A model generated the notes under the pieces. The model was not told the origin of the DNA, ran no database searches, and was given only the letters and a program-made list of their open reading frames with translations. A DNA stretch of 64,000 nt from Trinickia fusca (GTDB taxonomy: Bacteria > Pseudomonadota > Gammaproteobacteria > Burkholderiales > Burkholderiaceae), in contig NZ_RBZV01000016.1 of the NCBI RefSeq assembly GCF_003628145.1, positions 1,230 to 65,229 on the forward strand. The letters are read 5' to 3'. Positions 18,499 to 26,704 of the stretch are shown piece by piece. The stretch's first letter is position 1. Every line of letters starts with the position of its first letter. Both the position numbers and the translations under genes were made by a program.

Positions 18499-18680
18499 GG
18501 GAGCGCTGCGGCCAATTCGTTAATGATGGTTTGATAGAGGGCGTACACCGCGTTGCCGAACAGTCCGACCCCGGACAAGGCTGCGATGGCGATGAGCGAA
18601 GCCATCAACGCGTACTCGATCGCGGTGGCACCTCGATCCTCTTGCAGCAACCTCCGGACAATCACGAACCATGCACGCAT
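18495..18680 (-). CDS. flp3: Flp pilin paralogue, divergent
   Basis: This is a 61-residue Flp-family pilin. The leader MRAWFVIVRRLLQEDRG is followed by ATAIEYALMASLIAIAALSG, with the invariant Glu and Tyr of the Flp motif after the predicted cleavage at the Gly. GGAGG sits 5 bases before the ATG at 18680, which decides the start against a longer upstream frame. It differs strongly from the two upstream pilins after the motif and may be a minor or alternative subunit. It is coupled to tadV. Confidence 0.9.
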   Translation of the reverse strand: MRAWFVIVRRLLQEDRGATAIEYALMASLIAIAALSGVGLFGNAVYALYQTIINELAAALP

Positions 18681-18788
18681 CACAGCCTCCACATCGAAAT
18701 GAACCGGGCATCGTGTAACGCGATGCCCTAAGGGCCAAAGCAGTCGACGACGGATTGACGAGGAAGCGAACGCTTCCACACCATCCGG

Positions 18789-18989
18789 TCACAGCAGGGC
18801 CGCAATGTCGCTGAACACGGCATTCAACGTCGTGCCGATCGTCGTGACGGCGCCGATACAAACGATCGCAATGAGTGCGACCATCAGTCCGTACTCGACC
18901 ATCGTTGCGCCTTCTTCATCGCGAAGAAGCGCCTTCGACATGGCAACCGCCTTTGGGCTTGGGTGTCCCATGAAAATAACTTGGCTCAC
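18789..18989 (-). CDS. flp2: Flp major pilin paralogue 2
   Basis: I place the start at a GTG (18989) because AAGGAG lies exactly 6 bases upstream; this gives a 66-residue protein with a long leader, MSQVIFMGHPSPKAVAMSK, before LLRDEEG. The pilin motif ATMVEYGLMVALIAIVCIGA follows. An internal Met (MSKALL) is an alternative start that would give a leader of usual Flp length. The mature part is nearly identical to the upstream flp gene, differing at an Ile/Val and near the C-terminus (AALL versus AAKL). Confidence 0.88.
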   Translation of the reverse strand: MSQVIFMGHPSPKAVAMSKALLRDEEGATMVEYGLMVALIAIVCIGAVTTIGTTLNAVFSDIAALL

Positions 18990-19219
18990 GATCAACTCCT
19001 TGGTGACGCGTCGGAATGGAACTTTTTGCGTGGCTGGGAAAAAAGGCGAGCGAAACGATTGATACGTCCGCTCGCCAGACCCCATCACAGCTTCGCCGCG
19101 ATATCGCTGAAAACGGCATTCAACGTGGTGCCGATCGTCGTGATAGCGCCGATACAAACGATCGCGATGAGGGCGACCATCAGGCCGTACTCGACCATCG
19201 TTGCGCCTTCTTCGTCGCG
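18799..19219 (-). repeat. Direct duplication of flp coding sequence
   Basis: Bases 18799-18923 and 19095-19219 are aligned copies of 125 bp without gaps, covering the RDEEGATMVEYG to SDIAA part of the two flp genes. They differ at a limited number of mostly silent positions. The leaders and spacers are unrelated, so the repeat is confined to the mature pilin. Confidence 0.85.
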
Positions 19220-19255
19220 GACGAAGCGCTTTGCTTGAGCAATGAAATTTTGCAT
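19085..19255 (-). CDS. flp1: Flp major pilin paralogue 1
   Basis: This is a 56-residue pilin: leader MQNFIAQAKRFVRDEEG, predicted cleavage after the Gly by TadV, then ATMVEYGLMVALIAIVCIGA with the Flp Glu-Tyr motif. GGAG lies 7 bases before the ATG at 19255; the upstream in-frame Met is less well placed. It is the first gene of the operon and probably the most highly transcribed, so the major subunit. No canonical sigma70 or sigma54 promoter is obvious upstream. Confidence 0.92.
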   Translation of the reverse strand: MQNFIAQAKRFVRDEEGATMVEYGLMVALIAIVCIGAITTIGTTLNAVFSDIAAKL

Positions 19256-20338
19256 CTTTAACTCCATTAGGATGACGAACTACAGGGCCCAGGCCAGGAA
19301 TGGCTTTAGGGTTGAACTACGGGTGCTGCAGGAAAGCCGGAGATACCCGTCTACCGGAGATGTCTACGTCCATCGAGATGACTGGATGCGTAGAGACAAG
19401 TAGAAGATCCGACACAGCGGACACAGCGGGTCCGTCCACGCGACGCGAAATGCTTGGCGCGGAGTGTGGAACCCGTGGAGAAGGAACGGCCGTGATTGAC
19501 GCGGCTGGTCGATCGATGATCGACTGGACGCGAACAATTCAGGTCGCGGTTGCGACATCCGACGTGTCGCGTTGATGCACTGTTTTTCATGCTTCGGCCC
19601 CCCGACTTTCAGTGCTTGCTCCCGGCATCCGGTCAAGACCGGTGCACGCTGCGCGGTCGGCGATTGTCCGTTGTCCTATCCGAGCTCATGTCGCCCTCGA
19701 GGGCGGCAGGAAAAGAGAAGGAACATCCCCGCGGGTAACACCGGTTGCCATTCCAGTTCGATCTTTGCCGAGCGGTTCGAATGGTTTCCAGTTGTTACGT
19801 CGCCGACTTCCGCGCCGACCACCTCGCAAGTGATGGGCCAGTTGTCGCGAAAGCTCGGAAATTCAAGGGTTCGCGCGGCTCGCTCGCCAGAGGGGATCGA
19901 GCGTTGCCGCACAAGCTGTCTCAACTCTGCGACAACGTTGGGGGCAGGCCTGTTACCTCTTGATACAGTTGAACGCCTTGTGCCTGTTAGGTCTGACGAG
20001 ATTGCTAGGGATATACCCTCGACTCGGCCGAACGTGGATTTCCTCGAAGAACACAGTGTTTCGAGTGGCGCATCGGCACAAAACGTTTCGATGTTGAAAC
20101 GAGCGCCATCGAGAACGCGCGCGCCCCGACATTGGCTATGTGCGCAGGCGCACGTAATGGGCAATTGCACTGCTCATTAAGGAAAAGACAGGGTTGAAAG
20201 TCGCATTGTTTTCTCCAAACAATGAGCCCACGGATAGGCGCAACGTCTCGCACTCAATCGCGCAATCCAATCAAAAGAAAACATGAACGGATGGCTCCAG
20301 GATCGAAGCCCTGTGGCCACGCCATATAAGGCGGCAAT
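19256..20338. other. Gene-free region between flp1 and the glycosylation cassette
   Basis: About 1.1 kb separates the divergent flp1 and GT87 genes. Open frames exist on both strands (for example 19572-20180 plus and 19676-20170 minus), but their products have no recognisable family, many Cys/Arg residues and no good ribosome-binding site. I therefore do not call genes. The region must hold the Tad operon promoter and may hold a small RNA or a decayed gene. Confidence 0.5.
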
Positions 20339-21682
20339 ATGCATCTGTTACAACGGGGGCCGCGCGGCGCACAGAGCCGCGCGCACGAGCATGAATGGTG
20401 GGTAGCCGTGTCCGAGGCCGGGGCAAGCCTCTTGTCGAGCAGACCTGCGCGACGAGAGGCCATATTGCCAGCGGCTTCTCCCACGCGCCGCCCGCACTGG
20501 CTCGACAGCGAGCGCTTGCGGCTTTATCCGGCCGTGGTGCTGATTTGTTATCTCGTATGGGTCTTGATCTATCTGTACAAGGCCGTGTGGCATCCACACG
20601 AATACATCAGCCCGCTCGCTATCGACTTTCTGCCGTTTTGGAGCTCGTCGTACCTTGCGTTGCATGGACACGCCGCGGACGCATACAACCTCGGTGTGTT
20701 GGGCAATGTCGAGCAAAATGCACTCGCGCATACGGTCGGCCTTCTGCCTTGGCTCTACCCGCCAACGTTCTTGCTGTTCGTCTATCCGTTGGCGCTCTTG
20801 CCGTGGAAGATCGCCGCAGCGACGTTTCTCGGCGGCACCTATGCGCTCTTCGTTAGAGCAATTCGCGCGATCGTTCCTCGCCGCGAGGCGCTGCTCATTG
20901 CCATGGCTTTTCCCGGTGCCGCGCTGGTTGCGGTATCCGGACAAAACGGCCTCCTGACCGCCTCGCTTGCCGCGCTGGGGCTCGTGTTGCTTCGTCGCCG
21001 TCCTGTGGCAGCGGGAATTTGCTTCGGCATCCTATGCATGAAACCGCATCTGGCGGTGCTCTTTCCCCTCGCGTTGCTGTGCTCCCGTTCGTGGCGCGCA
21101 CTGGCATCGCTCGCGTTGACCGCGATGTCGATGCTGGCCATCTCGGTGCTAGTGTTCGGTGGGGGAACCCTTGCTGCATTTCTCCATAACGCCAGCATGG
21201 CGGCCGGCTACGTCGAATCTGGCCGCGCTGCCTTGGCGCGGGTCCCGACGATGTTTGCGCTCGCGAAGCTGGCGCACGTGCCATCGGCGCTTGCCTATGC
21301 GGCGCAGGGCCTGTCGGCCATCTTGGCCGCAGCGGCAGTGTGCTATGCCTGGGGGCGCGAAACCTCTCATGCGTTGCGCGCGGCGACGCTGGTTTGCGCG
21401 AGCCTCATGGTTTGTCCGTACCTGTTCGATTACGACCTCACCTGGTACGGCGTGCTCATCGCCTGGTACGGAAAATACGCCCTTGAAAGCGGATGGAAGC
21501 GCGGCGAGCGCGAGTGGCTCATCTTGCTTTGGCTGACACCACTGGCAGGCATTCTCATCGTCAGTCACGTGAAGGTCCAGTTCATGCCGCTCATTTCGGC
21601 AATCACGCTTTGGATGCTGGTGCGGCGCATCGCGCAGCAAAGACGCGAGCCCGTTGTCCTCGGACGGCATTCAGGCGAATGA
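20339..21682 (+). CDS. GT87/DUF2029 family polyprenol-dependent glycosyltransferase
   Basis: This integral membrane GT-C type enzyme is likely to transfer a sugar from a polyprenyl-phosphate carrier on the outer face of the inner membrane. The 447-residue sequence has about ten hydrophobic segments from residue 62 onward. The family signature region with an acidic loop after the first segment is visible (PLAIDFLPFWSSSYLALHG), and FAxPGxxxVxxGQNG-like and KPHLAVLFPLAL motifs follow. The first 55 residues are polar, so a downstream start such as the Met at about residue 23 is possible. The linked GtrB-like synthase could provide its donor. Confidence 0.8.
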   Translation: MHLLQRGPRGAQSRAHEHEWWVAVSEAGASLLSSRPARREAILPAASPTRRPHWLDSERLRLYPAVVLICYLVWVLIYLYKAVWHPHEYISPLAIDFLPFWSSSYLALHGHAADAYNLGVLGNVEQNALAHTVGLLPWLYPPTFLLFVYPLALLPWKIAAATFLGGTYALFVRAIRAIVPRREALLIAMAFPGAALVAVSGQNGLLTASLAALGLVLLRRRPVAAGICFGILCMKPHLAVLFPLALLCSRSWRALASLALTAMSMLAISVLVFGGGTLAAFLHNASMAAGYVESGRAALARVPTMFALAKLAHVPSALAYAAQGLSAILAAAAVCYAWGRETSHALRAATLVCASLMVCPYLFDYDLTWYGVLIAWYGKYALESGWKRGEREWLILLWLTPLAGILIVSHVKVQFMPLISAITLWMLVRRIAQQRREPVVLGRHSGE

Positions 21683-21724
21683 GAACAAGCAGCAAGCATC
21701 AAGGATCAAAAAACGGGGGGCATC

Positions 21725-22786
21725 ATGTTTTCGGGGACCGCATATCCACTGATATCGCTGGTCGTGCCGTTCTATAACGAGCGCGACGCCGTCGATACCT
21801 TCTTCGCCAAGATCGTTCCGGTACTCGAGGCGATCACCTCGATACGTTTCGAAATCGTCTGTGTCAACGATGGCAGCCGCGATGGCACGCTCGACAAATT
21901 GATCGAGCAGAGCAAGCGGGATGCGCGCGTGCGCGTCATCGATCTCACGCGCAACTTCGGCAAGGAAGCCGCGCTGACCGCGGGACTCGACGAGGCATCG
22001 GGCGATGCCGTCATTCCGATCGATGCCGACTTGCAAGATCCGCCCGGCTTGATTCCCGTGATGATCGAACACTGGCGCGCAGGCGCCGAAGTGGTCGCCG
22101 CGAAGCGGGCCAACCGCGCGTGCGACACGTTCGCGAAACGCACGGCGGCCGGGCTCTATTACCGCATTCACAACGCGCTTTCTGACGTCAAGCTGCCGGA
22201 AAACGTGGGCGATTTTCGACTGATGGACCGCGCGGTCGTCAATGCGTTGCGCAGCTTGCCCGAGCGGCGCCGCTTCATGAAGGGGCTGTTCGCGTGGGTC
22301 GGCTATCGGACCGTGATCGTCGAGTATCAGCGCGAGGCGCGCTGCGCGGGAAAGTCGAAATTCTCGGGGTGGCGGCTTTGGAATTTCGCGCTCGAAGGCA
22401 TCACGAGCTTCAGCACGGTGCCACTGCGAAGCTGGACCTATATCGGCCTCGCGATTGCCGCGCTCGCTTTCTGTTACGGCGGGTTGATCGTCGGCCGCAC
22501 GCTGTTGTTCGGCAACCCCGTACCGGGATATGCCTCGCTGCTTTCGGTCCTGCTCTTCATAGGAGGGATCGAACTGGTCGGCATCGGGGTGATCGGCGAA
22601 TACGTCGGGCGCATTTACGACGAGACCAAAGAGCGCCCCATCTATCTGATACGTCGCCGCTACCAAGCGAAGAGCAAGGTCAGCACGCTGCCCGTGGCGC
22701 GTCGCGAATCGCGCTTGCCGAGCGCATCCCGGGTTGACGCTTCGCGCAGGCGAGCGGCATCGCGCGTGCGGGCGGCCAATCATTGA
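21725..22786 (+). CDS. GtrB/ArnC-like polyprenyl-phosphate glycosyltransferase (GT2)
   Basis: This protein probably makes undecaprenyl-phosphate-linked sugar from a nucleotide sugar. The 353 residues include an N-terminal GT-A domain with LVVPFYNERDAV, VNDGSRDGT, the metal-binding DADLQDPP and KREAR-like acceptor loop (REARCAGKSKFS), then two membrane segments (about 240-262 and 275-297). The C-terminal 40 residues are Arg/Ser-rich. It follows the GT87 gene by 42 bases. This is the classic companion of GtrA flippases, found three genes on. Confidence 0.88.
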   Translation: MFSGTAYPLISLVVPFYNERDAVDTFFAKIVPVLEAITSIRFEIVCVNDGSRDGTLDKLIEQSKRDARVRVIDLTRNFGKEAALTAGLDEASGDAVIPIDADLQDPPGLIPVMIEHWRAGAEVVAAKRANRACDTFAKRTAAGLYYRIHNALSDVKLPENVGDFRLMDRAVVNALRSLPERRRFMKGLFAWVGYRTVIVEYQREARCAGKSKFSGWRLWNFALEGITSFSTVPLRSWTYIGLAIAALAFCYGGLIVGRTLLFGNPVPGYASLLSVLLFIGGIELVGIGVIGEYVGRIYDETKERPIYLIRRRYQAKSKVSTLPVARRESRLPSASRVDASRRRAASRVRAANH

Positions 22787-22806
22787 ACGGGAAAGGAGGG
22801 CGAATC

Positions 22807-23544
22807 ATGTCACCGGAAGCCTATCTGGAGATGGCTGCAACCGAAACCGAGCATTGGTGGTTTCGCGGCCGTCGCGATGTTCTTCGTTCCGTTTTGCACG
22901 GGATCACGTTACCGCGTCGAGCGCATGTGCTCGAGGTCGGTTCCGGCACAGGCGGCAATCTGGAGATGCTTGCCGAATTCGGCAGCGTGAGCGGACTTGA
23001 AATGGACGAGACGGCGCTCGCGTTGACGGCAAGGCGCACCGATGGCCGTTTCGACATCCGCGCGGGGCACTGCCCGGACGACGTGCCTTTCGACGGCCAC
23101 CGTTTCGATCTGATTTGCTTTTTCGACTGCCTGGAGCATATCGTCGACGATACCGAATCGCTTGCGCGCATGCGTGATTTGATGGCGCCGGGCGGTGCGA
23201 TCGTCGTGACCGTGCCGGCCTATCAATGGCTATGGAGCGCGCATGACGTGTTTCTCCACCACCACCGGCGTTATAGCCGCGAATCGTTGATTGCGTGCGC
23301 GCGAGCGGCGGGGTACCGTATCGAAAATGTAACGTATTTCAACACGTTGCTCTTCCCGCTTGCGGCTGCCGCGCGATTGACCGACCGGCTGCTTCGCCGC
23401 AATAAATCGAGCGGCGATGCCGTTCCAACGGAGCGATTGAATGCGCTGCTCTACAGCATTTTCAAGGCGGAGTCCCGATGGCTCGCGTATGGCACGTTTC
23501 CCTTCGGCATGTCGTTGCTCGCCGTGCTGACGGTGGACGAGTGA
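22807..23544 (+). CDS. Class I SAM-dependent methyltransferase
   Basis: The 245-residue protein begins MSPEAYLEMAATETEHWWF, a start common in polysaccharide-locus methyltransferases, with AAAGGAGG 7 bases upstream; this start is preferred over an in-frame ATG overlapping the previous gene. It has motif I LEVGSGTGGNLEML, the acidic loop GLEMDE, and FDLICFFDCLEHIVDD. The substrate is unknown; methylation of a lipid-linked sugar or glycan end is likely from context. The stop overlaps the next gene as GTGA. Confidence 0.85.
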   Translation: MSPEAYLEMAATETEHWWFRGRRDVLRSVLHGITLPRRAHVLEVGSGTGGNLEMLAEFGSVSGLEMDETALALTARRTDGRFDIRAGHCPDDVPFDGHRFDLICFFDCLEHIVDDTESLARMRDLMAPGGAIVVTVPAYQWLWSAHDVFLHHHRRYSRESLIACARAAGYRIENVTYFNTLLFPLAAAARLTDRLLRRNKSSGDAVPTERLNALLYSIFKAESRWLAYGTFPFGMSLLAVLTVDE

Positions 23545-23963
23545 AGCTCGCCGATCATTCGTCCGTGCGGTATCTGCTGGTGGGGGTGTCGAACACCGCG
23601 ATTGGATTCGCGGTGATCTGGATCGCGTTGAGCGGGTTGGGATTCGGCAATGTCGCCGCGAATGTGACAGGCTATGCGATCGCTTTTCTGTGGAGCTTTG
23701 CGCTCAATCGCAAGTGGACGTTTCGCCATCGCGGCGCGATAGGCAAGGGCTTGCTTCGCTATGCACTCGTTTGCCTCGTCGCCTACTTGGCGAATCTGGC
23801 GATCGTGGTATGGCTGAGCGAATTTTTGGGGCAGCGCAGCTTGCTGGTTCAGGTTGGCGGAATGATCACCTACACGGTGCTCGCTTATGTAGGATCGCGA
23901 TGCTTTGCCTTTCCGGCGCCGGCAGCGTCGGCGGCCGCGGTAGCATCGGATCGATACACGTAG
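23541..23963 (+). CDS. GtrA-like membrane protein (lipid-linked sugar flippase family)
   Basis: GtrA-family proteins are thought to flip polyprenyl-phosphate sugars across the inner membrane. The 140-residue protein has four hydrophobic segments, with the family pattern VRYLLVGVSNTAIGF at the start and FLWSFALNRKWTF in the middle. I place the start at the GTG at 23541, which overlaps the methyltransferase stop (GTGA). The last 79 bases overlap the end of a convergent gene on the other strand. Confidence 0.87.
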   Translation: MKLADHSSVRYLLVGVSNTAIGFAVIWIALSGLGFGNVAANVTGYAIAFLWSFALNRKWTFRHRGAIGKGLLRYALVCLVAYLANLAIVVWLSEFLGQRSLLVQVGGMITYTVLAYVGSRCFAFPAPAASAAAVASDRYT

Positions 23964-25381
23964 ACCACCGCAATCCTATCCGCATACAGACGCCGCCATT
24001 GAGGCAGTGCGTCGATCATATCCACTACGGGGCTGCGAGCAGCCAGGATCACCCAGTGGATGTCATAGCGCTTCACGATCCGCTCGAACGCCACTCGGTT
24101 TGGCCTCGAGGCATCGAGATAAGCGGATATGAAGTCGTCGCCATACATGTCGGCGCGGCCGTCTATGAATGGTTTGACACCTTTGAAGATCAGATAGCCA
24201 CCGAATTCATAGCTGTTGAATACCGGCTCGCGTTGAATGTCGACGGGCACATGATCGAGCGCCATGATCGGCGATGCCGGATCGTCGGTGCGCTGAAACG
24301 GGTGCGCCAAGCGGATCGCGGTCAATAACGTGACGCAGGCAAGACCGCCTAAAGCCCACCGCAATGAGGACTGGCGGCTCGACGCTTCGCTGGCGCCATC
24401 GGAAAGCGCATGCGCGAGTGGCCTGGCGAGTAGGATCGCGCCGACGACGCCTGCCAGCATCTGATGGCGAGAGTGGGCCAGCGCGAGATGAAGCAGCCCA
24501 AGCAAGATAATCAATCGCCAGAACGGCACGCGCACGTCTCGCGAAAAGGCGACATAAATCAACGCCACCAAGGCGCCTTCCAGCGGCTGAAGCGTTTGAA
24601 AGTTCGTCGGGCTCCATTCGCTGATGCTTGCCGCGCTCGCCAAGTGCATGAGCTGGAAGGGGAACGTCAAACCTTGCCAACCATTCGGGGTCAATAGAGA
24701 CGCCGCGATGGCCGCGCCAAGAAACAGGCCCCAACGTCGCACTGCCTGCCTGCGCTCCGACTTCGCTTCGACGATGGCCTCGAGTGCGATCGGCACGGTG
24801 AGCGCAAGGCCCAGAATGAAGCTGGCGTGAAGGTTGGCCCAGATCACCATCAGCGGCAGCAGGAGCGGGGATGGCGCGCTACCTCGCTCCCTGGCCGTCA
24901 CCAAACTGACGGTCCATTGAGTGAGGGCGACGAGGGCAAGCAAATGCGGGCGCGCAAGCAGGCTGGAGCTGACGCATGCAATGCCGAGCAAGAAGACGAC
25001 AGAGGCGGCCGGTTGATTCAGGCAACGCGCAAGGTAGCGCGCGAGCACACCGAATGTCGTCGCGGCAGCGATGCCGAAAAGAATTTGAATGCCGCTCCAT
25101 GCGCCGGCGCGATAGGCGATCGCCATGAGCACTTCGGATAGCCATTCGTGCGCTACCCAGGGTGCGCCCGAGAGCGTATAGGAGAAAGGATCGGCATGTG
25201 GGATCGCATGATGCCGAAGCATCCACATGCCTGTCGCGATATGCCAGTAGGTATCAGGATCGTTCAAGACGGGCGGCGCGAGCAGCACAATGCCGTAGCC
25301 GATCAATGCAGCGACGATCAACAGGGGAGGCATGCCCCAGGCGCCGTCGATTCCCCGCGGCGTCGCAATGCTTTTATCCAA
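23885..25381 (-). CDS. Large polytopic membrane protein, probable GT-C type glycosyltransferase
   Basis: The 498-residue protein has about ten membrane segments. The first periplasmic loop holds NDPDTYWHIATGMWM and a later loop DPFSYTLSGAPWVAHEWLSE, matching the acidic first-loop arrangement of GT-C enzymes. The C-terminal region FNSYEFGGYLIFKGVKPFIDGRADMYG is highly typical of a family of uncharacterised bacterial membrane proteins. It converges on gtrA with an overlap of 79 bases. A role in the neighbouring glycosylation pathway is inferred from position. Confidence 0.75.
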   Translation of the reverse strand: MDKSIATPRGIDGAWGMPPLLIVAALIGYGIVLLAPPVLNDPDTYWHIATGMWMLRHHAIPHADPFSYTLSGAPWVAHEWLSEVLMAIAYRAGAWSGIQILFGIAAATTFGVLARYLARCLNQPAASVVFLLGIACVSSSLLARPHLLALVALTQWTVSLVTARERGSAPSPLLLPLMVIWANLHASFILGLALTVPIALEAIVEAKSERRQAVRRWGLFLGAAIAASLLTPNGWQGLTFPFQLMHLASAASISEWSPTNFQTLQPLEGALVALIYVAFSRDVRVPFWRLIILLGLLHLALAHSRHQMLAGVVGAILLARPLAHALSDGASEASSRQSSLRWALGGLACVTLLTAIRLAHPFQRTDDPASPIMALDHVPVDIQREPVFNSYEFGGYLIFKGVKPFIDGRADMYGDDFISAYLDASRPNRVAFERIVKRYDIHWVILAARSPVVDMIDALPQWRRLYADRIAVVYVYRSDATAAADAAGAGKAKHRDPT

Positions 25382-25727
25382 TTACGTTCCCCCTGAGCGA
25401 CGGCAGGCATACCTGCCGGACTCGTGCCTTCATTTTTTCGTTTTCATGGATAGGCGTCATGGCCTCTATGTGGCAGTGCTTATCTAGGCAGACGATAAGT
25501 GCAGTCGCATCGATTTGCACGTGCGGCGGATCACATAGCGCGTCGTTTCATCGTCGATACGTTTTTTAGCGCTGTGGGTTGAGGGCGATTTGCGCCGTTT
25601 TGCGCTCGCTATGTCGTTGGCGCTTGCCGCCACAGTGGTTCGTAACTTGCTTTTTCGCGTTGGCGAGTCACCGAACCCGGATGGGGGGGACCTGTACGGG
25701 TCGATCGGTGCGAGTTGGAGAAAAAGA
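25382..25727. other. Intergenic region with hairpin, upstream of an orphan TadE gene
   Basis: The region separates divergent genes. It holds a perfect inverted repeat with arms at 25401-25407 and 25412-25418 (CGGCAGG/CCTGCCG), followed on the plus strand by a T-rich stretch at 25432-25445. The reading frame of the downstream TadE gene extends into it, but without a ribosome-binding site. Confidence 0.4.
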
Positions 25728-26219
25728 ATGAACACGGTAATCAGGCGGTCAACGGCGATTCTACGGTCGCGGTATTCAGTCAACCGGAATTTGCCTCGAT
25801 TCCGGTGGCGTGTCGGGCGCCTTTGCCAGTTGGGTCGGGCCAGCCTCGAATTTACGGTTCTCTTGCCTCTCCTGTGCCTGCTTCTGCTGGGTATCACCGA
25901 GTTCAGCTTCGGCATGTACAACAAGGCGATGGTGGTCGAAGCGAGCCGTGAGGCGGTGCTCGAAGGCGTCGCGGTGCCAAGGTTGACGCCGTTGCAGCTG
26001 ACGAGCATTGCGCGTAATTACGCTTCGGATAAGTTGATTACGTTCGGCGATCCGCCCTCGATCGTCGTCGACGTGAACCAGTCGTCGGGCACGTCTTCCG
26101 GCAATCCACTCAAGGTGACCGTGAGCTACGCGTACAACGGGCTCGCCATCGGACGGGTAATGAACATGCTGGGTGAAACGGTGGAGCTCTCCGGCGCGAC
26201 GACTATGAACTATCAGTAG
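25728..26219 (+). CDS. Orphan TadE-like minor pseudopilin
   Basis: This is a 163-residue protein: basic lead, then GRASLEFTVLLPLLCLLLLGITEFSFGMYNKAMVVEASREAV, the TadE signature with the conserved Glu residues, then about 90 secreted residues. GGAG lies 7 bases before the ATG at 25728, which is preferred to the longer frame from 25590. It lies 6.5 kb from the Tad operon on the other strand, so it is a second TadE-class gene possibly feeding the same machine. Confidence 0.82.
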   Translation: MNTVIRRSTAILRSRYSVNRNLPRFRWRVGRLCQLGRASLEFTVLLPLLCLLLLGITEFSFGMYNKAMVVEASREAVLEGVAVPRLTPLQLTSIARNYASDKLITFGDPPSIVVDVNQSSGTSSGNPLKVTVSYAYNGLAIGRVMNMLGETVELSGATTMNYQ

Positions 26220-26704
26220 GAGGAAACAAGTTTTGCTTGGTGGGTTGACTTCTGCATGGGCACCGCATCCAGCATGCAATGCGCCGGCCGAATTGGTATT
26301 CGGCCGGATGGCGTTTATTCCTATGGATATTCGTATCGCCGAAGCCTATTTTTCTACCCATGCGAAAACGAAATGCGCGACGCGCGCGGCGGCTCGAACG
26401 AATCGGCCGCGCCCGGCAAAGCGCTTCGATCAAGCAATCATTCCCAGGGGGGGCAAGCATGCGCGCGAGGTTCGGCCCGGGAGGGGACGAAGCCTCGCGC
26501 GGTGCGAGTCGATGGGGCTTGCCGCATCACGCGGCAGGATAAGACGGCAGAGTCGCGACAAGATGGCTCGCCTGGACGATTTCGAACGAGACCGAACGAA
26601 CGCGTGAATGGCGCCACCCGGCTTTGATCGAGATCAACAAAGCATCGATGCGCGCGATGTAACGTGCCTCACGGCACGTTCGGCGTGTCGAGCCGGGGGG
26701 CAAT
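26220..26704. other. Gene-free stretch between tadE-like gene and sigma54 activator
   Basis: Overlapping short frames on the plus strand lack a ribosome-binding site and any recognisable family, so no gene is called. The stretch holds a strong hairpin (listed separately) and presumably the promoter of the activator. Confidence 0.45.
26284..26307 (+). terminator. Perfect 9-bp hairpin downstream of the orphan tadE
   Basis: The arms CCGGCCGAA and TTCGGCCGG are separated by a 6-base loop. Only a weak T-rich tail follows, so it is terminator-like rather than a textbook intrinsic terminator. Confidence 0.4.

Noticed and set aside
19256-19340. Sigma54 promoter before flp1
   Set aside because: The closest match (TGGCCTGGGCCCTGT on the minus strand) keeps too few consensus positions at -12 to be called.
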